Shown here piece after piece: positions 1 through 8,328 of a stretch of 64,000 nucleotides of DNA. The first letter of the stretch is position 1. Every line of letters starts with the position of its first letter. Source of the stretch: Thermococcus gammatolerans EJ3 (lineage in GTDB: Archaea; Methanobacteriota_B; Thermococci; Thermococcales; Thermococcaceae). The position numbers and the translations under genes are program-made. Under the pieces are notes generated by a model. That model did no database searches. It saw nothing but the letters and a program-made list of their open reading frames with translations, and was not told the origin of the DNA. The DNA is taken from NCBI RefSeq assembly GCF_000022365.1, contig NC_012804.1, forward strand, positions 1,240,001-1,304,000, given 5' to 3'.

Positions 1-392
1 TTGAGGCCGAACACCTTCGAGTCCTTGAACAGGAGAACTTCCAGTTTCGTGTCAAATACAATGACCCTCTCTATCGTCGAACCGACCACCACGAGACCCT
101 TGATGGAAGAGCCGTCCACTATGAGGTTCTTGATGTGGGAGTTTCTAAAGACGAGCACCCTCTCGGATGTGAAGTCCTTTATCGTAACGTCGTACAGGTA
201 AACTCCCTCAAAATAGCTCTGACCGGCCTTGAGTCTCTCCGCGAACTTCTCGGCCTTGATCCGCTTTATCTCTTCACCGAGAAGTCGCTCGCCCTCATCG
301 TAGGGAATATGGAGGGGACAGTACTTCGATCCCTCAACCGGCTTTAGCCTGCACTTTTTCCCGTTGCTGTAGACGTACTCACACAGCGCTAC
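1..392 (-). CDS. Cys-rich, beta-helix (pentapeptide-like) protein, 3' end outside window
   Basis: Partial gene running off the left edge. The translation begins with a Cys/His-rich head (Cys at about residues 4, 14 and 25, His at 28, a possible metal knot), then a charged helix, then short beta-strand repeats of the kind ...VLVFRNSHIKNLIVDGSS..., typical of pentapeptide or right-handed beta-helix proteins. It overlaps the stop of the acetyltransferase gene by 4 bases and is probably co-transcribed with it. No in-frame ATG, GTG or TTG exists between the upstream in-frame TGA and the Cys-rich region; the possible starts are GTA (392) or CTG (386), so the start is uncertain. Function unknown. 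Confidence 0.6.
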
Positions 393-922
393 TCCCCCCT
401 GAAGAGTTCATAGATCAGGACGTCCACGAAGCCTTCCCCCGGAACGTACTGGTGTTTTCTCAGCCTGCCAACGAGCCTGAATCCGTTCTTTTCGAGAACA
501 CGGGCAGAGGCTACGTTTGAACTGAAAACACGGGCGTAGAGCTTTCTGAGGTTGAGCCACTCGAAGGCGTATGTGATCGCGAGAGAAACGGCCTCGGTCG
601 CATAACCCTTCCCCCAGTGCTCCGGCCCGAGGAAGTAACCAAGCTCGGCGTTTCCACTGTGGAGATCAACGTTATGGAGGCCGATGAGGCCGAGGAGCGT
701 CTTTTCCTCGTTCTTTATGATGGCAAAGACCTTCTCTCTCGCCTTTTCCCGCCTTATTGCCTCATACCACTCCATCTCGTCCTCGAAGAAAAAGATCTCG
801 TGGGGTTTCGTGAGGTATCTCCTGACGGCCCTGTCGTTGTACCACCTCCACAGCAGGTGAACGTCCTCTCTCATCGGGACGGCGAGGCTGACTTTCCTCC
901 CCTCGAGTATGGTCGGCCTCAT
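389..922 (-). CDS. GNAT-family N-acetyltransferase (RimJ/RimL-like)
   Basis: About 177 residues, the usual size of a RimJ/RimL-type GNAT. Visible features are the N-terminal L-R-P-type strand (RPTILEGRKVSL), the acetyl-CoA loop region GYFLGPEHWGKGYATEAV, and the C-terminal ARVLEKNGFRLVGRLR segment. It transfers an acetyl group to a protein or small-molecule amine; the substrate cannot be told. I chose the ATG at 922 because AGGTG lies just upstream; a GTG at 931 is also possible. It overlaps the downstream beta-helix gene, suggesting a two-gene operon. Confidence 0.85.
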   Translation of the reverse strand: MRPTILEGRKVSLAVPMREDVHLLWRWYNDRAVRRYLTKPHEIFFFEDEMEWYEAIRREKAREKVFAIIKNEEKTLLGLIGLHNVDLHSGNAELGYFLGPEHWGKGYATEAVSLAITYAFEWLNLRKLYARVFSSNVASARVLEKNGFRLVGRLRKHQYVPGEGFVDVLIYELFRGE

Positions 923-968
923 CGCAAGCACCTTAAACTTAAAAGGGTCGTCCCGTATTTAAAACTTG

Positions 969-1922
969 ATGGAGAGGGAGAGACTCATAGACATCGTCGC
1001 GAGGATACTTCGAAGGTCTGGCCTGAAGGTCGCGAGGGTCGAGCTTAGGGGAGGGTGTTTTGACCTCGTTGCGAGCGGACTCTTCACGCTCCTCTTCATA
1101 AAGGTCGTTACCAACATCGACACGGTTACGCCCGAACAGGCGGAGGACCTGAAGAGGCTGGCCAAGCTTTTCAAGGCGACTCCGATGATAGTGGGTGTGC
1201 GAACCAAGAACTCGGAGATAGAGGAGGGAGTCATCTACGAGCGCTTCGGGATATACGCCCTCAATCCAGCGACGCTCTACCGGGTTTTGATAGAGGGCGA
1301 ACTTCCGGCGATATTTGCGGAACGCGGCGGCCTCTACGTTCGGATCAACGGGGAACTGCTGAAGAAGCTTCGTGAGAAGCACGGCTACTCAGTGGGGGAG
1401 CTGGCATCCCTCCTCGGGGTTTCGAGGAAGAGCCTCCTGAACTACGAGCGGAACGAGCAGGCGGTTTCGCTGGAGGTTGCGCTCCGGATGGAGGAGCTCT
1501 TTGACGAGCCCATAGCCGAACCGATCGACGTTCTAAGGGCAAAGGTCGACGTCGAGCTGAAGCCAGCGGAGCCGGAAACGCCCCTTGAGCAGGAGGTCTT
1601 TGAGAAGCTCAAAGAGCTCGGCATGGGAGTGGTCAAGGTGAAGAGGGCCCCCTTCAACGCCCTTTCAAGGGAAGACGAGGTCACGATTCTAACGGGGATA
1701 GACGAGAAGAAGACGCGCTCGACAGTCAGGAGGGCTGAGATGGTCGCTGAGGTCGGGAGAATCATCAACACGGGCGGCCTCTTTGTCCTGGAGAAGTCAA
1801 AGATGGAGGTCGTTTCCGAGGTTCCGCTGATCCCCAAAGAGAGCCTGAAGGAGATAAAGGACGTGGACGAACTCATAGAGCTCATCGAAGGCCTCAAGAG
1901 GGAGATAAGGAAGAGCATTTAG
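969..1922 (+). CDS. HTH-type (XRE/Cro-like) transcriptional regulator, archaeal family
   Basis: 317 residues. An N-terminal domain of about 120 residues precedes a Cro-like helix-turn-helix at roughly residues 122-175 (LREKHGYSVGELASLLGVS followed by RKSLLNYERNE), then a C-terminal domain of unknown fold. This architecture matches the widespread archaeal 'putative HTH-type transcriptional regulatory protein' family (about 318 residues). ATG at 969 is preferred over the TTG just before it. A TATA-like TATTTAAAA at 956-964 sits very close, so the mRNA is probably leaderless or short-leadered. The stop overlaps the convergent HD gene by 4 bases. Target genes unknown. Confidence 0.85.
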   Translation: MERERLIDIVARILRRSGLKVARVELRGGCFDLVASGLFTLLFIKVVTNIDTVTPEQAEDLKRLAKLFKATPMIVGVRTKNSEIEEGVIYERFGIYALNPATLYRVLIEGELPAIFAERGGLYVRINGELLKKLREKHGYSVGELASLLGVSRKSLLNYERNEQAVSLEVALRMEELFDEPIAEPIDVLRAKVDVELKPAEPETPLEQEVFEKLKELGMGVVKVKRAPFNALSREDEVTILTGIDEKKTRSTVRRAEMVAEVGRIINTGGLFVLEKSKMEVVSEVPLIPKESLKEIKDVDELIELIEGLKREIRKSI

Positions 1923-3160
1923 GAAAAGAGAACGTCCCTCCAGACTTTCTGGAGCTTCTCCACGTATTCCTCGGGTGAAGCTATGAGAACGGCCCATCTG
2001 GGGGTCTGCCGCCTCTTGAGTGCGTTGGCAAGGGGCGTTACCTTGGTCAAGGGCTCAAGCTCGCCGTTGTCCATAAGCACGTTTATCTCGGTCGCCTTAA
2101 GCCTCGGCTCGCTGAGCATCAGATCGGCGATGCTGAACTCGAGGATGACCTCTCCCTCCCTTGCCCCGACCTCACTCGCGAGCTTTCTTTCAAGTTCTTG
2201 TCTCTTCTTCACGTTGCGATAAGCTGCCAAAAGCTCCCTCTTCTCCTCCGAGCTGAGCTCCCCTGCCCCAGCCAGAACGGCAGCCTTGTAGAGGTTCCTG
2301 TATTTGACCCTCTTCACGATCTCCGATGGGAAGCCTTCGAGATCCTCCAGCTCAACAAGAACCCGGCAGTCTATCATCTTCCAGAAGTCCCAGAGGTGCC
2401 CCTCCTCAAGGGCGAACTCCAGGGCCCTGGTCAGCATCCCCTCCGCTATCTTGACTGTGTGGTGGAAGTAGACGCGCGAGTACATGAGCGAGCGCGCTAC
2501 CATCATGCCCTCAACCGCCTCAACTCCCTTCTCCTCGACGACGAGCTCACCGTCGTGGATCGTCAGGACCTTCAGCAGTCTCTCCATATCTATTATCCCG
2601 TGAGCAACCCCGGTGTAGTGGGCGTCTCTGATGAGGTAGTCTATCTGATCGACGTCGACATCGCCGTGAAGGGCCTGACCCAGGTACCTCCTCTCATGCT
2701 TTCCAAGGATTAGATCGGCGACGGCCTTCGGATCGATGCCCCACCTCTCCAGTATCTCAGGTATCTCCCCACCACCGTTTCCCTCCGTTATGTCTATCTT
2801 GCCAAGGATTATCCGCTGGCCGAGACGCATGTGGTCGTATTCCTGCGTGTAGTGCTTGTAGATACTCTCAAACGTGTGACTGAAGGGGCCGTGTCCGATG
2901 TCGTGGAGCAGGGCGGCCGTTTCGAGGAGGAGGGCCTCGTCCCGGGGTAAGCCAAGCTCGGCAGAAAGCCTCTTGGCCACGTTCCAGGCCCCGAGGGAGT
3001 GCTCAAAGCGGGAGTGGTTGGCGCCTGGATAGACCAGAAACGCGAGACCGAGCTGCCTGATGTGCCTGAGCCTCTGAAACTCGGGGGTTTTCACAACGTC
3101 GAGGACAACACCGTCTATTTTCATACTTCCATGTATGGCGTCGTGTATGACCTTTGCCAT
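1919..3160 (-). CDS. HD-domain phosphohydrolase (dGTPase/SAMHD1-like)
   Basis: 413 residues. It carries the HD-superfamily metal site: His in NHSRFEHSLGAWNVA, the HD pair in LLHDIGHGPFSHTFE, and the later Asp in DVDQIDYLIRDAHYTG, as in dNTP triphosphohydrolases of the COG1078 type. By family it would hydrolyse dNTPs or a related nucleotide in the cytoplasm; which one is unknown. The ATG at 3160 gives the family start MAKVIHDAIHG; an upstream extension in the same frame has no family resemblance. It is transcribed towards the HTH regulator gene. Confidence 0.87.
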   Translation of the reverse strand: MAKVIHDAIHGSMKIDGVVLDVVKTPEFQRLRHIRQLGLAFLVYPGANHSRFEHSLGAWNVAKRLSAELGLPRDEALLLETAALLHDIGHGPFSHTFESIYKHYTQEYDHMRLGQRIILGKIDITEGNGGGEIPEILERWGIDPKAVADLILGKHERRYLGQALHGDVDVDQIDYLIRDAHYTGVAHGIIDMERLLKVLTIHDGELVVEEKGVEAVEGMMVARSLMYSRVYFHHTVKIAEGMLTRALEFALEEGHLWDFWKMIDCRVLVELEDLEGFPSEIVKRVKYRNLYKAAVLAGAGELSSEEKRELLAAYRNVKKRQELERKLASEVGAREGEVILEFSIADLMLSEPRLKATEINVLMDNGELEPLTKVTPLANALKRRQTPRWAVLIASPEEYVEKLQKVWRDVLFS

Positions 3161-3293
3161 GCACACCACCCGGGAACAGTTGCCAACGGACTTAAAATAG
3201 TTTTCCGCAGAAGGACAAAAGATCAAGGGAAAAATAGGACGAAATTCATCGGTACTCGCGCTCCAGGTGCATCTGTTCCACCTTCCCGATGTT

Positions 3294-3325
3294 TATCACC
3301 CGCAGTGTGCGGAACGTTTTTTAAC
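3294..3325 (+). promoter_or_regulatory. Tgr/TrmBL1-type sugar motif plus TATA box of pgk
   Basis: TATCAC (3294-3299), 5-base spacer, GTG (3305-3307) matches the Thermococcales glycolytic motif TATCAC-N5-GTGATA in its left arm and in the first half of its right arm. A TATA-like GTTTTTTAAC follows at about 3316-3325. The motif lies upstream of the TATA box, the arrangement reported for gluconeogenic genes activated by Tgr/TrmBL1 when sugar is absent. Confidence 0.6.
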
Positions 3326-3359
3326 ACCGGCAGGGCAAGATACGAGCGGGGGAAGAGGA

Positions 3360-4598
3360 ATGGAAGGCATATTCCGGCTCACCGACTTCAACTTTTATAA
3401 CAAAACGGTGTTCCTGCGGGTCGATCTTAACTCACCGCTCAAGGACGGAAGGATAATCAGCGACGCGAGGTTCCGGGCGGTTCTTCCGACCGTGCGGAAG
3501 CTCCTCGAGGACGGGGCCAAGGTCGTCGTCGCCACCCATCAGAGCAAACCGTACAAGAGCGACTACGTGACGACTGAGGAGCACGCTGAAATACTCGGAA
3601 GGCTCCTTGGTACTGGAGTTGAGTACGTTGAGGATATCTTCGGACGGCTCGCGCGCGAGAGGATAAGATCCCTAAAGCCCGGCGAGGTTCTAATGCTCGA
3701 AAACCTCCGCTTCTCCGCTGAGGAGATCTTCTACAAGCCGCTCGAGGAGTGTGAAAAAACCCACCTCGTCAGAAAACTCGCCCCCCTGTTGGACTACGCT
3801 GTGAACGACGCCTTCGCCGCTGCCCACAGGAGTCAGCCTTCCCTGGTGGGCTTCGCCCGGCTCATGCCAACGGTTGCAGGCTTTCTCATGGAGAAGGAAC
3901 TCATGGCCTTAGAAAAGGCCTACGAACACGGTGAGAGGCCTAGGGTTTACGTGCTCGGCGGAGCCAAGGTCGATGACTCTCTGAAGGTTGCGGAGAACGT
4001 TCTGAGGAAGGGAAAGGCCGACCTCATCCTGACCGGGGGTTTGGTGGCTAACGTTTTCACCCTCGCCAAGGGCTTCAACCTCGGCGATGCCAACATCATG
4101 TTCCTCGAAAGAAAGGGCCTCCTCGAGCTTGTGGAGCGGGCCGAGAGAATACTCGACGAGTTCTATCCCTACGTCAGAACACCGGTTGATTTTGCCGTCG
4201 ATGTGAACGGCGAGCGCGTTGAGGTCGATCTCCTAAGCGATGAGAAGGAACTCTTCGACCGCTATCCCATACTCGACATAGGCTCCAGGACGGTTGAGAA
4301 GTACCGCGAGATACTCCTGAAGGCGGGAACAATCGTCGCCAACGGCCCAATGGGAGTTTTTGAGCGTGAGGAGTTCGCCCTCGGAACGGTGGGGGTCTTC
4401 AGGGCGATAGGGGAGAGCAAAGCGTTCAGCGTTGTAGGCGGCGGTCACTCGATAGCGAGCGTCTACCGGTACAACATAACCGGAATAAGCCACGTCTCGA
4501 CTGGAGGGGGAGCGATGCTGAGCTACTTCGCCGGCGAGAGCCTACCTGTCATCGAGGCCCTGAAGGAGAGCTATCGGCTCTTCAAGGCCCGAAATTGA
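3360..4598 (+). CDS. pgk: Phosphoglycerate kinase
   Basis: 412 residues, normal for archaeal PGK. It interconverts 1,3-bisphosphoglycerate plus ADP with 3-phosphoglycerate plus ATP. Visible family signatures are the N-terminal VFLRVDLNSPL, the substrate-site Arg in SDARFRAVLPT, NDAFAAAHRSQPS, the hinge YVLGGAKVDDSLKV, and the nucleotide-site NGPMGVFE and GGGHS. In Thermococcales, glycolytic flux bypasses PGK through GAPOR, so this enzyme is thought to work mainly in gluconeogenesis, which fits the regulatory motif upstream. ATG at 3360 gives the expected FRLTDFNFY amino end after a four-residue lead. Confidence 0.97.
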   Translation: MEGIFRLTDFNFYNKTVFLRVDLNSPLKDGRIISDARFRAVLPTVRKLLEDGAKVVVATHQSKPYKSDYVTTEEHAEILGRLLGTGVEYVEDIFGRLARERIRSLKPGEVLMLENLRFSAEEIFYKPLEECEKTHLVRKLAPLLDYAVNDAFAAAHRSQPSLVGFARLMPTVAGFLMEKELMALEKAYEHGERPRVYVLGGAKVDDSLKVAENVLRKGKADLILTGGLVANVFTLAKGFNLGDANIMFLERKGLLELVERAERILDEFYPYVRTPVDFAVDVNGERVEVDLLSDEKELFDRYPILDIGSRTVEKYREILLKAGTIVANGPMGVFEREEFALGTVGVFRAIGESKAFSVVGGGHSIASVYRYNITGISHVSTGGGAMLSYFAGESLPVIEALKESYRLFKARN

Positions 4599-4652
4599 GA
4601 GATGGCCTTTCCGCCACCCGTTCTGGAAGGTTCAAAAGCGGAGGCCAATCAA

Positions 4653-5441
4653 TCACTTCCGGCGTTGATGGTCGGAGCCCTTGCCACCTAAAAACGCCTC
4701 CACGCCCCGAAGTATTCCCTCCATTCCCTCACCCGCCGGCTTGGGGATGAAAACGTCGGCTATCGGGGTTATCCCGCTCCTCTTCGGGTTTATCTCTATC
4801 ACCCTTCCCCCGTGCTCCTTGACGACGTAGGGGATGTATGCGGCCGGATAAACGACCCCGCTCGTGCCTATGACGAGAACGACATCAGCCTTAGAGGCCA
4901 GCTCAAAGGCCCTCTCGAGTGCATCCTGCGGAAGGGGCTCGCCGAACCACACCACGTCCGGCCTTAGAAGGGATCCACACCGGGGACACCTCGGAAGATC
5001 CTCCGAGGTCAGGAACTCCTCGAGTCTTCCGCTCTCCTTCAGGTTTTCCCTGTAGGCACAGGAGGTACAGCGAACCCGAAAGATGTTGCCGTGAAGCTCT
5101 ATCAGGTTTTCCGTTCCCGCCTCACGGTGGAGGTCATCAACGTTCTGAGTTATTACAGCTTTGATGATCCCCATCTTCTCGAGCCTCGCAAGGGCCAGAT
5201 GGGCCCGGTTCGGTCTGGCCTTCGCTATGAGCCTCATTCTCCATTTGTAGAACTCCCACACCAGCTTGGGGTTTCTCCTGAAAGCTTCGGGAGTTGCCAG
5301 TTCTTCAGGTTTATAGTTCCTCCAGAGCCCGTTGGCGTCCCTGAAAGTGGGAACGCCGCTTTCTGCGCTTATCCCCGCGCCGGTGAAGGCTATGGCGAAC
5401 TTCGCCTTTGCCAAAATCCTTCCGGCTTCCTCGCAGAGCAT
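4653..5441 (-). CDS. cobB: Sir2-family NAD-dependent protein deacylase
   Basis: 262 residues. Rossmann NAD signature [17 protein letters not shown], catalytic His in [20 protein letters not shown], a four-Cys zinc knuckle (RCTSC ... CPRC), and the NAD-site [11 protein letters not shown]. The Tyr-x-x-Arg pair (FYKWRM) is the mark of class III sirtuins with desuccinylase as well as deacetylase activity. In archaea such enzymes deacetylate proteins such as Alba. The gene is divergent from the small membrane gene; an AT-rich stretch at 5461-5475 can serve as TATA for either direction. Confidence 0.93.
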   Translation of the reverse strand: MLCEEAGRILAKAKFAIAFTGAGISAESGVPTFRDANGLWRNYKPEELATPEAFRRNPKLVWEFYKWRMRLIAKARPNRAHLALARLEKMGIIKAVITQNVDDLHREAGTENLIELHGNIFRVRCTSCAYRENLKESGRLEEFLTSEDLPRCPRCGSLLRPDVVWFGEPLPQDALERAFELASKADVVLVIGTSGVVYPAAYIPYVVKEHGGRVIEINPKRSGITPIADVFIPKPAGEGMEGILRGVEAFLGGKGSDHQRRK

Positions 5442-5497
5442 GATCCCCTTTGGGAGGCAAAACTTAAATTTTTAACTGACCAATTCTAAACGTTAAG

Positions 5498-5694
5498 ATG
5501 GCATTCGAGTGGGTGTCGCCGATGGCTCCAATGGAAAAGGGGCTATTATCCATATTCTTCTGGGGCTGCACATAACGTCCTTCTACGAGTTCCTGAGGGA
5601 GAACATCATCGCGTACTACGTTCTCTCGGCGATGCTCCTGACGACGATCGGAGCAATCACCATAATGTCCATACGTAAGGAGGAGGTGGGATGA
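5498..5694 (+). pseudogene. Small two-helix membrane protein, split by one missing base
   Basis: From ATG 5498 the frame reads MAFEWVSPMAPMEKGLLSIF then FWGC and meets TAA at 5573. The next frame carries on at the same point with ...GLHITSFYEFLRENIIAYY and a second membrane helix, ending ...SIRKEEVG at 5694. Adding one G to the TGGGGC run at 5561-5566 joins both parts into a plausible 65-residue protein with two hydrophobic segments. It directly precedes and overlaps the lysA-like gene, so it was probably the first gene of that operon. Either a true frameshift, a sequence error in a G-run, or recoding. Function unknown. Confidence 0.65.
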
Positions 5695-6930
5695 ATGTGG
5701 TGGGAAAAACCCGGTCATCTGCGAACTGTTGGTAACAGGCTTTTCATCGGGGAGCACGACGTCGTTGAGCTCGCCGAAAAACACGGAACGCCCGTTTACA
5801 TCTACAACCTGGGCAGAATACGGGACAACTACCTCAGAATGACTGATGCCCTCAAGAAAGCAGGGTTCAGGGAATGGAGGATACACTACGCGATGAAAGC
5901 GAACAACAACAGGGAAGTCCTCGGATTGATCAGGGAGCTCGGCGGTGGAATAGATGCCACCTCGCCGGGTGAGGTTAAGCTCGCAAGGGAGATCGGCTTC
6001 GAGGACGATGACATAATATTCACGGGAACATCCCTCAGCAACGGTGACCTTGAATTCCTCGCCAAAACGAAAGTGCTCATAAACTTCGACTCCATCTCCT
6101 CTCTGAGACGCTTCAACGGCGAGGAAGGGCGAAAGGTCGGCCTCAGGATAAACACCGGCGTCGGGATCGGCAGGGTTGAGAAGACCACAACTGGTGGGCT
6201 AGAGGCAGGGAGCATTCCCGTCAAGTTCGGAATCTCCGGAAAAGCCATTGACCGGGCCTTTGATCTGATAGAGGAGAAGGGCTTCGAGCTTCACTGCCTG
6301 CACCACCACGTTGGCTCGGACTGGGTTGGGGAGAAGATCGGCAGATACTTCCAGGCACTGGACAACCTCCTCAAGGTGGCCGAAAAGGCAGAGGCTCGCT
6401 TCGGCGGATCCGTTGAGGTTATCGACCTCGGAGGGGGTTACGGAGTTCCCCACAGTGCCGAAGAGGAAGAGTTCCCCGTTTACGAGTTCTTTCAGCGGGT
6501 TAAAGAGCACATGGAGGAGTACGGCTTCGGCGACCTCAAAGTCATCGTGGAGCCTGGAACCTACCTTGTGAGTGACGCCGGCATTCTGGTGGCCCAGGTC
6601 AACACAGTGGAGGAGAAGAACGGGAGGATTTTCGTGGGTGTTGACGCTGGTTTAAACGTCTTCAACTCGCCCGCCCTCTACAACTACTATCATGAAATTG
6701 TGGTCTGCAACAGGGTCTCCAGCGAGGAGAAGATGGTCGCCACCGTTGTCGGGAACATCTGCGAGAGCGGAGACATATTTGCGGTAGACAGGGAGCTGCC
6801 TAAGATAGAGGAAGGGGACTACATAGCCATACTGAACGCCGGGGCCTACGGATACGTCATGGCCAACAACTACAACCTCCGCCCCAAGGGAAAAGAAGTC
6901 GTCGTTGGCCGGTCCCGTTCGATTTTCTGA
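5695..6930 (+). CDS. lysA: Diaminopimelate decarboxylase-like PLP enzyme
   Basis: 411 residues, fold-type III PLP decarboxylase. Seen: PLP lysine in HYAMKANNN, HHHVGSD, the glycine-rich phosphate loop GGGYGVP, EPGTYLV, the active-site Cys in CESGD and the terminal AGAYGYVMANNYN. CESGD is the form typical of meso-diaminopimelate decarboxylase rather than ornithine or arginine decarboxylases. Thermococcales are believed to make lysine by the LysW-type aminoadipate route, so the true substrate here is open. GGAGGTG at about 5681 is a good ribosome site. The next gene is an amino-acid permease. Confidence 0.85.
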   Translation: MWWEKPGHLRTVGNRLFIGEHDVVELAEKHGTPVYIYNLGRIRDNYLRMTDALKKAGFREWRIHYAMKANNNREVLGLIRELGGGIDATSPGEVKLAREIGFEDDDIIFTGTSLSNGDLEFLAKTKVLINFDSISSLRRFNGEEGRKVGLRINTGVGIGRVEKTTTGGLEAGSIPVKFGISGKAIDRAFDLIEEKGFELHCLHHHVGSDWVGEKIGRYFQALDNLLKVAEKAEARFGGSVEVIDLGGGYGVPHSAEEEEFPVYEFFQRVKEHMEEYGFGDLKVIVEPGTYLVSDAGILVAQVNTVEEKNGRIFVGVDAGLNVFNSPALYNYYHEIVVCNRVSSEEKMVATVVGNICESGDIFAVDRELPKIEEGDYIAILNAGAYGYVMANNYNLRPKGKEVVVGRSRSIF

Positions 6931-6973
6931 TTAATTCTTCCTATCCTGTTTGGAGACTTCCAGAGTCTTCGAA

Positions 6974-6990
6974 CGTTTTTTGAATTTTCA
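6974..6990 (+). terminator. T-rich terminator after lysA-like gene
   Basis: CGTTTTTTGAATTTTC lies 45-60 bases after the stop codon. Archaeal termination depends on such T-runs without a required hairpin. Confidence 0.4.
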
Positions 6991-7051
6991 TTCAGATTTT
7001 CGTGGGAGGGTTTAAATTGTATTCATTTGGACATTGAACGGGGTGAGAGAG

Positions 7052-8239
7052 ATGCCGGTCTCGGAGGGAGTTGAGAGAAAAAAGGTCACCACGTCACACG
7101 GTCGCTATTACTCCGCAAGAATAGCGGCGCAGAGGCGGAAAAAACTCATAGTGATCCAGAACATCAGACGGAGGAAGGGAATTCGGGGACTGAGGACAAG
7201 CACGATACACGTCGAGAAGAAGCGCATAACCCGGGGGGAGGCTCTGGCAATCCTCGTGGGGACTCAGATAGGTGCGGGAGTACTGGGCCTACCATATGCC
7301 GCCAGCAAGGTCGGTCTCATCCCAGCGCTGGCAGTGCTCATCGGCGTGATGTTCCTCATGCTCTGGACGGGCCTCATCGTCCTCAGGTTCTCGGCAGGAA
7401 TGGGCGGGGCACAGATGAGCACGGTAGCCCAGAGAACCCTCGGAAGGGTCGGTGGCTGGCTGATGTACGTGAGCATCTCCATAATGAGCTTCGGAGCTAT
7501 CTTAGCATACATAGCTGGAATGGGAAGCGTCTTCGCGGGCCTCTTCGGGATAAACGAAACGGTTGGAGCGTTCGTCTTTTGGGTTTTGGCCTCGTTCGTC
7601 GTCTATCACGGCCTCGAAGCCAGCGGAAAGACGGAGCTGGCGATGAGCTACGTCATGCTGGCGCTCTTCATAGCGGTTACCCTCATGCTGATTCCCCACG
7701 CGAAGGTGAGCAACGGCCTCTATGCAGACCTCTCGGGAATCCTGAGCATAACTGGTGTCGCAATCTTCGCACTCGGCTGCCACACGGTAATCCCAGACGT
7801 TTACAAGGGCCTCGGAAGCTACGAGGAGACCAAGAAAGTCCTCGTCTGGGCGTTCATAATACCGACGGCCATCTACGCGGTATTCATGGTCGCCTTCCTC
7901 CTCGCCTTCGGCAGGAACACGCCCCAGATAGCCACGCAGGGCCTTGAGCTCCTTTACGGCCACCTTGGAAGAATCGTCGGCAATCTCATCCCGCTCCTGG
8001 CAATAACCACGAGCTACATCGGAATCGCCTTGGCTCAGCAGAGCAACAACGAGGAGTTCGTGAGGCTCAAGAGGCCGATAGCGTGGGGTCTGACGGTAAT
8101 TCCACCCGCTCTGGTTTACTTCGCCGGCGTCAAGAACTTCGCTGACGTCTTGGCTTTCGCTGGCGATACTGGAGACATGATGGCCTTCATAATCCTACCG
8201 GTACTCATCTGGCTCGTCGACAGGCTGAGGCGTCGGTGA
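7052..8239 (+). CDS. Amino-acid permease (AAAP, tryptophan/tyrosine-permease type)
   Basis: 395 residues with about 11 hydrophobic helices. The first helix carries ILVGTQIGAGVLGLPYAASK, the substrate-site signature of the HAAAP/aromatic amino-acid permease group. It has an unusual basic amino-terminal extension of about 60 residues (RIAAQRRKKLIVIQNIRRRKG) before the first membrane segment, probably cytoplasmic. GGTGAG just before ATG 7052 decides the start. TATA-like GTTTAAAT lies at about 7009-7016. Likely imports an aromatic or other neutral amino acid with H+ or Na+; substrate inferred only from the family. Confidence 0.87.
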   Translation: MPVSEGVERKKVTTSHGRYYSARIAAQRRKKLIVIQNIRRRKGIRGLRTSTIHVEKKRITRGEALAILVGTQIGAGVLGLPYAASKVGLIPALAVLIGVMFLMLWTGLIVLRFSAGMGGAQMSTVAQRTLGRVGGWLMYVSISIMSFGAILAYIAGMGSVFAGLFGINETVGAFVFWVLASFVVYHGLEASGKTELAMSYVMLALFIAVTLMLIPHAKVSNGLYADLSGILSITGVAIFALGCHTVIPDVYKGLGSYEETKKVLVWAFIIPTAIYAVFMVAFLLAFGRNTPQIATQGLELLYGHLGRIVGNLIPLLAITTSYIGIALAQQSNNEEFVRLKRPIAWGLTVIPPALVYFAGVKNFADVLAFAGDTGDMMAFIILPVLIWLVDRLRRR

Positions 8240-8286
8240 GCCATTTATTAATGTACTTTTTTGTGCGTGTGGACAGCTGTGGTAAG

Positions 8287-8295
8287 GTTTATATC
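8287..8295 (+). promoter_or_regulatory. TATA box of glyA
   Basis: GTTTATATC at 8287-8295, about 35 bases before the glyA start codon. Confidence 0.5.
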
Positions 8296-8328
8296 CACGT
8301 CGTTCAAAGCACAATCGAGGTGTTTCCC

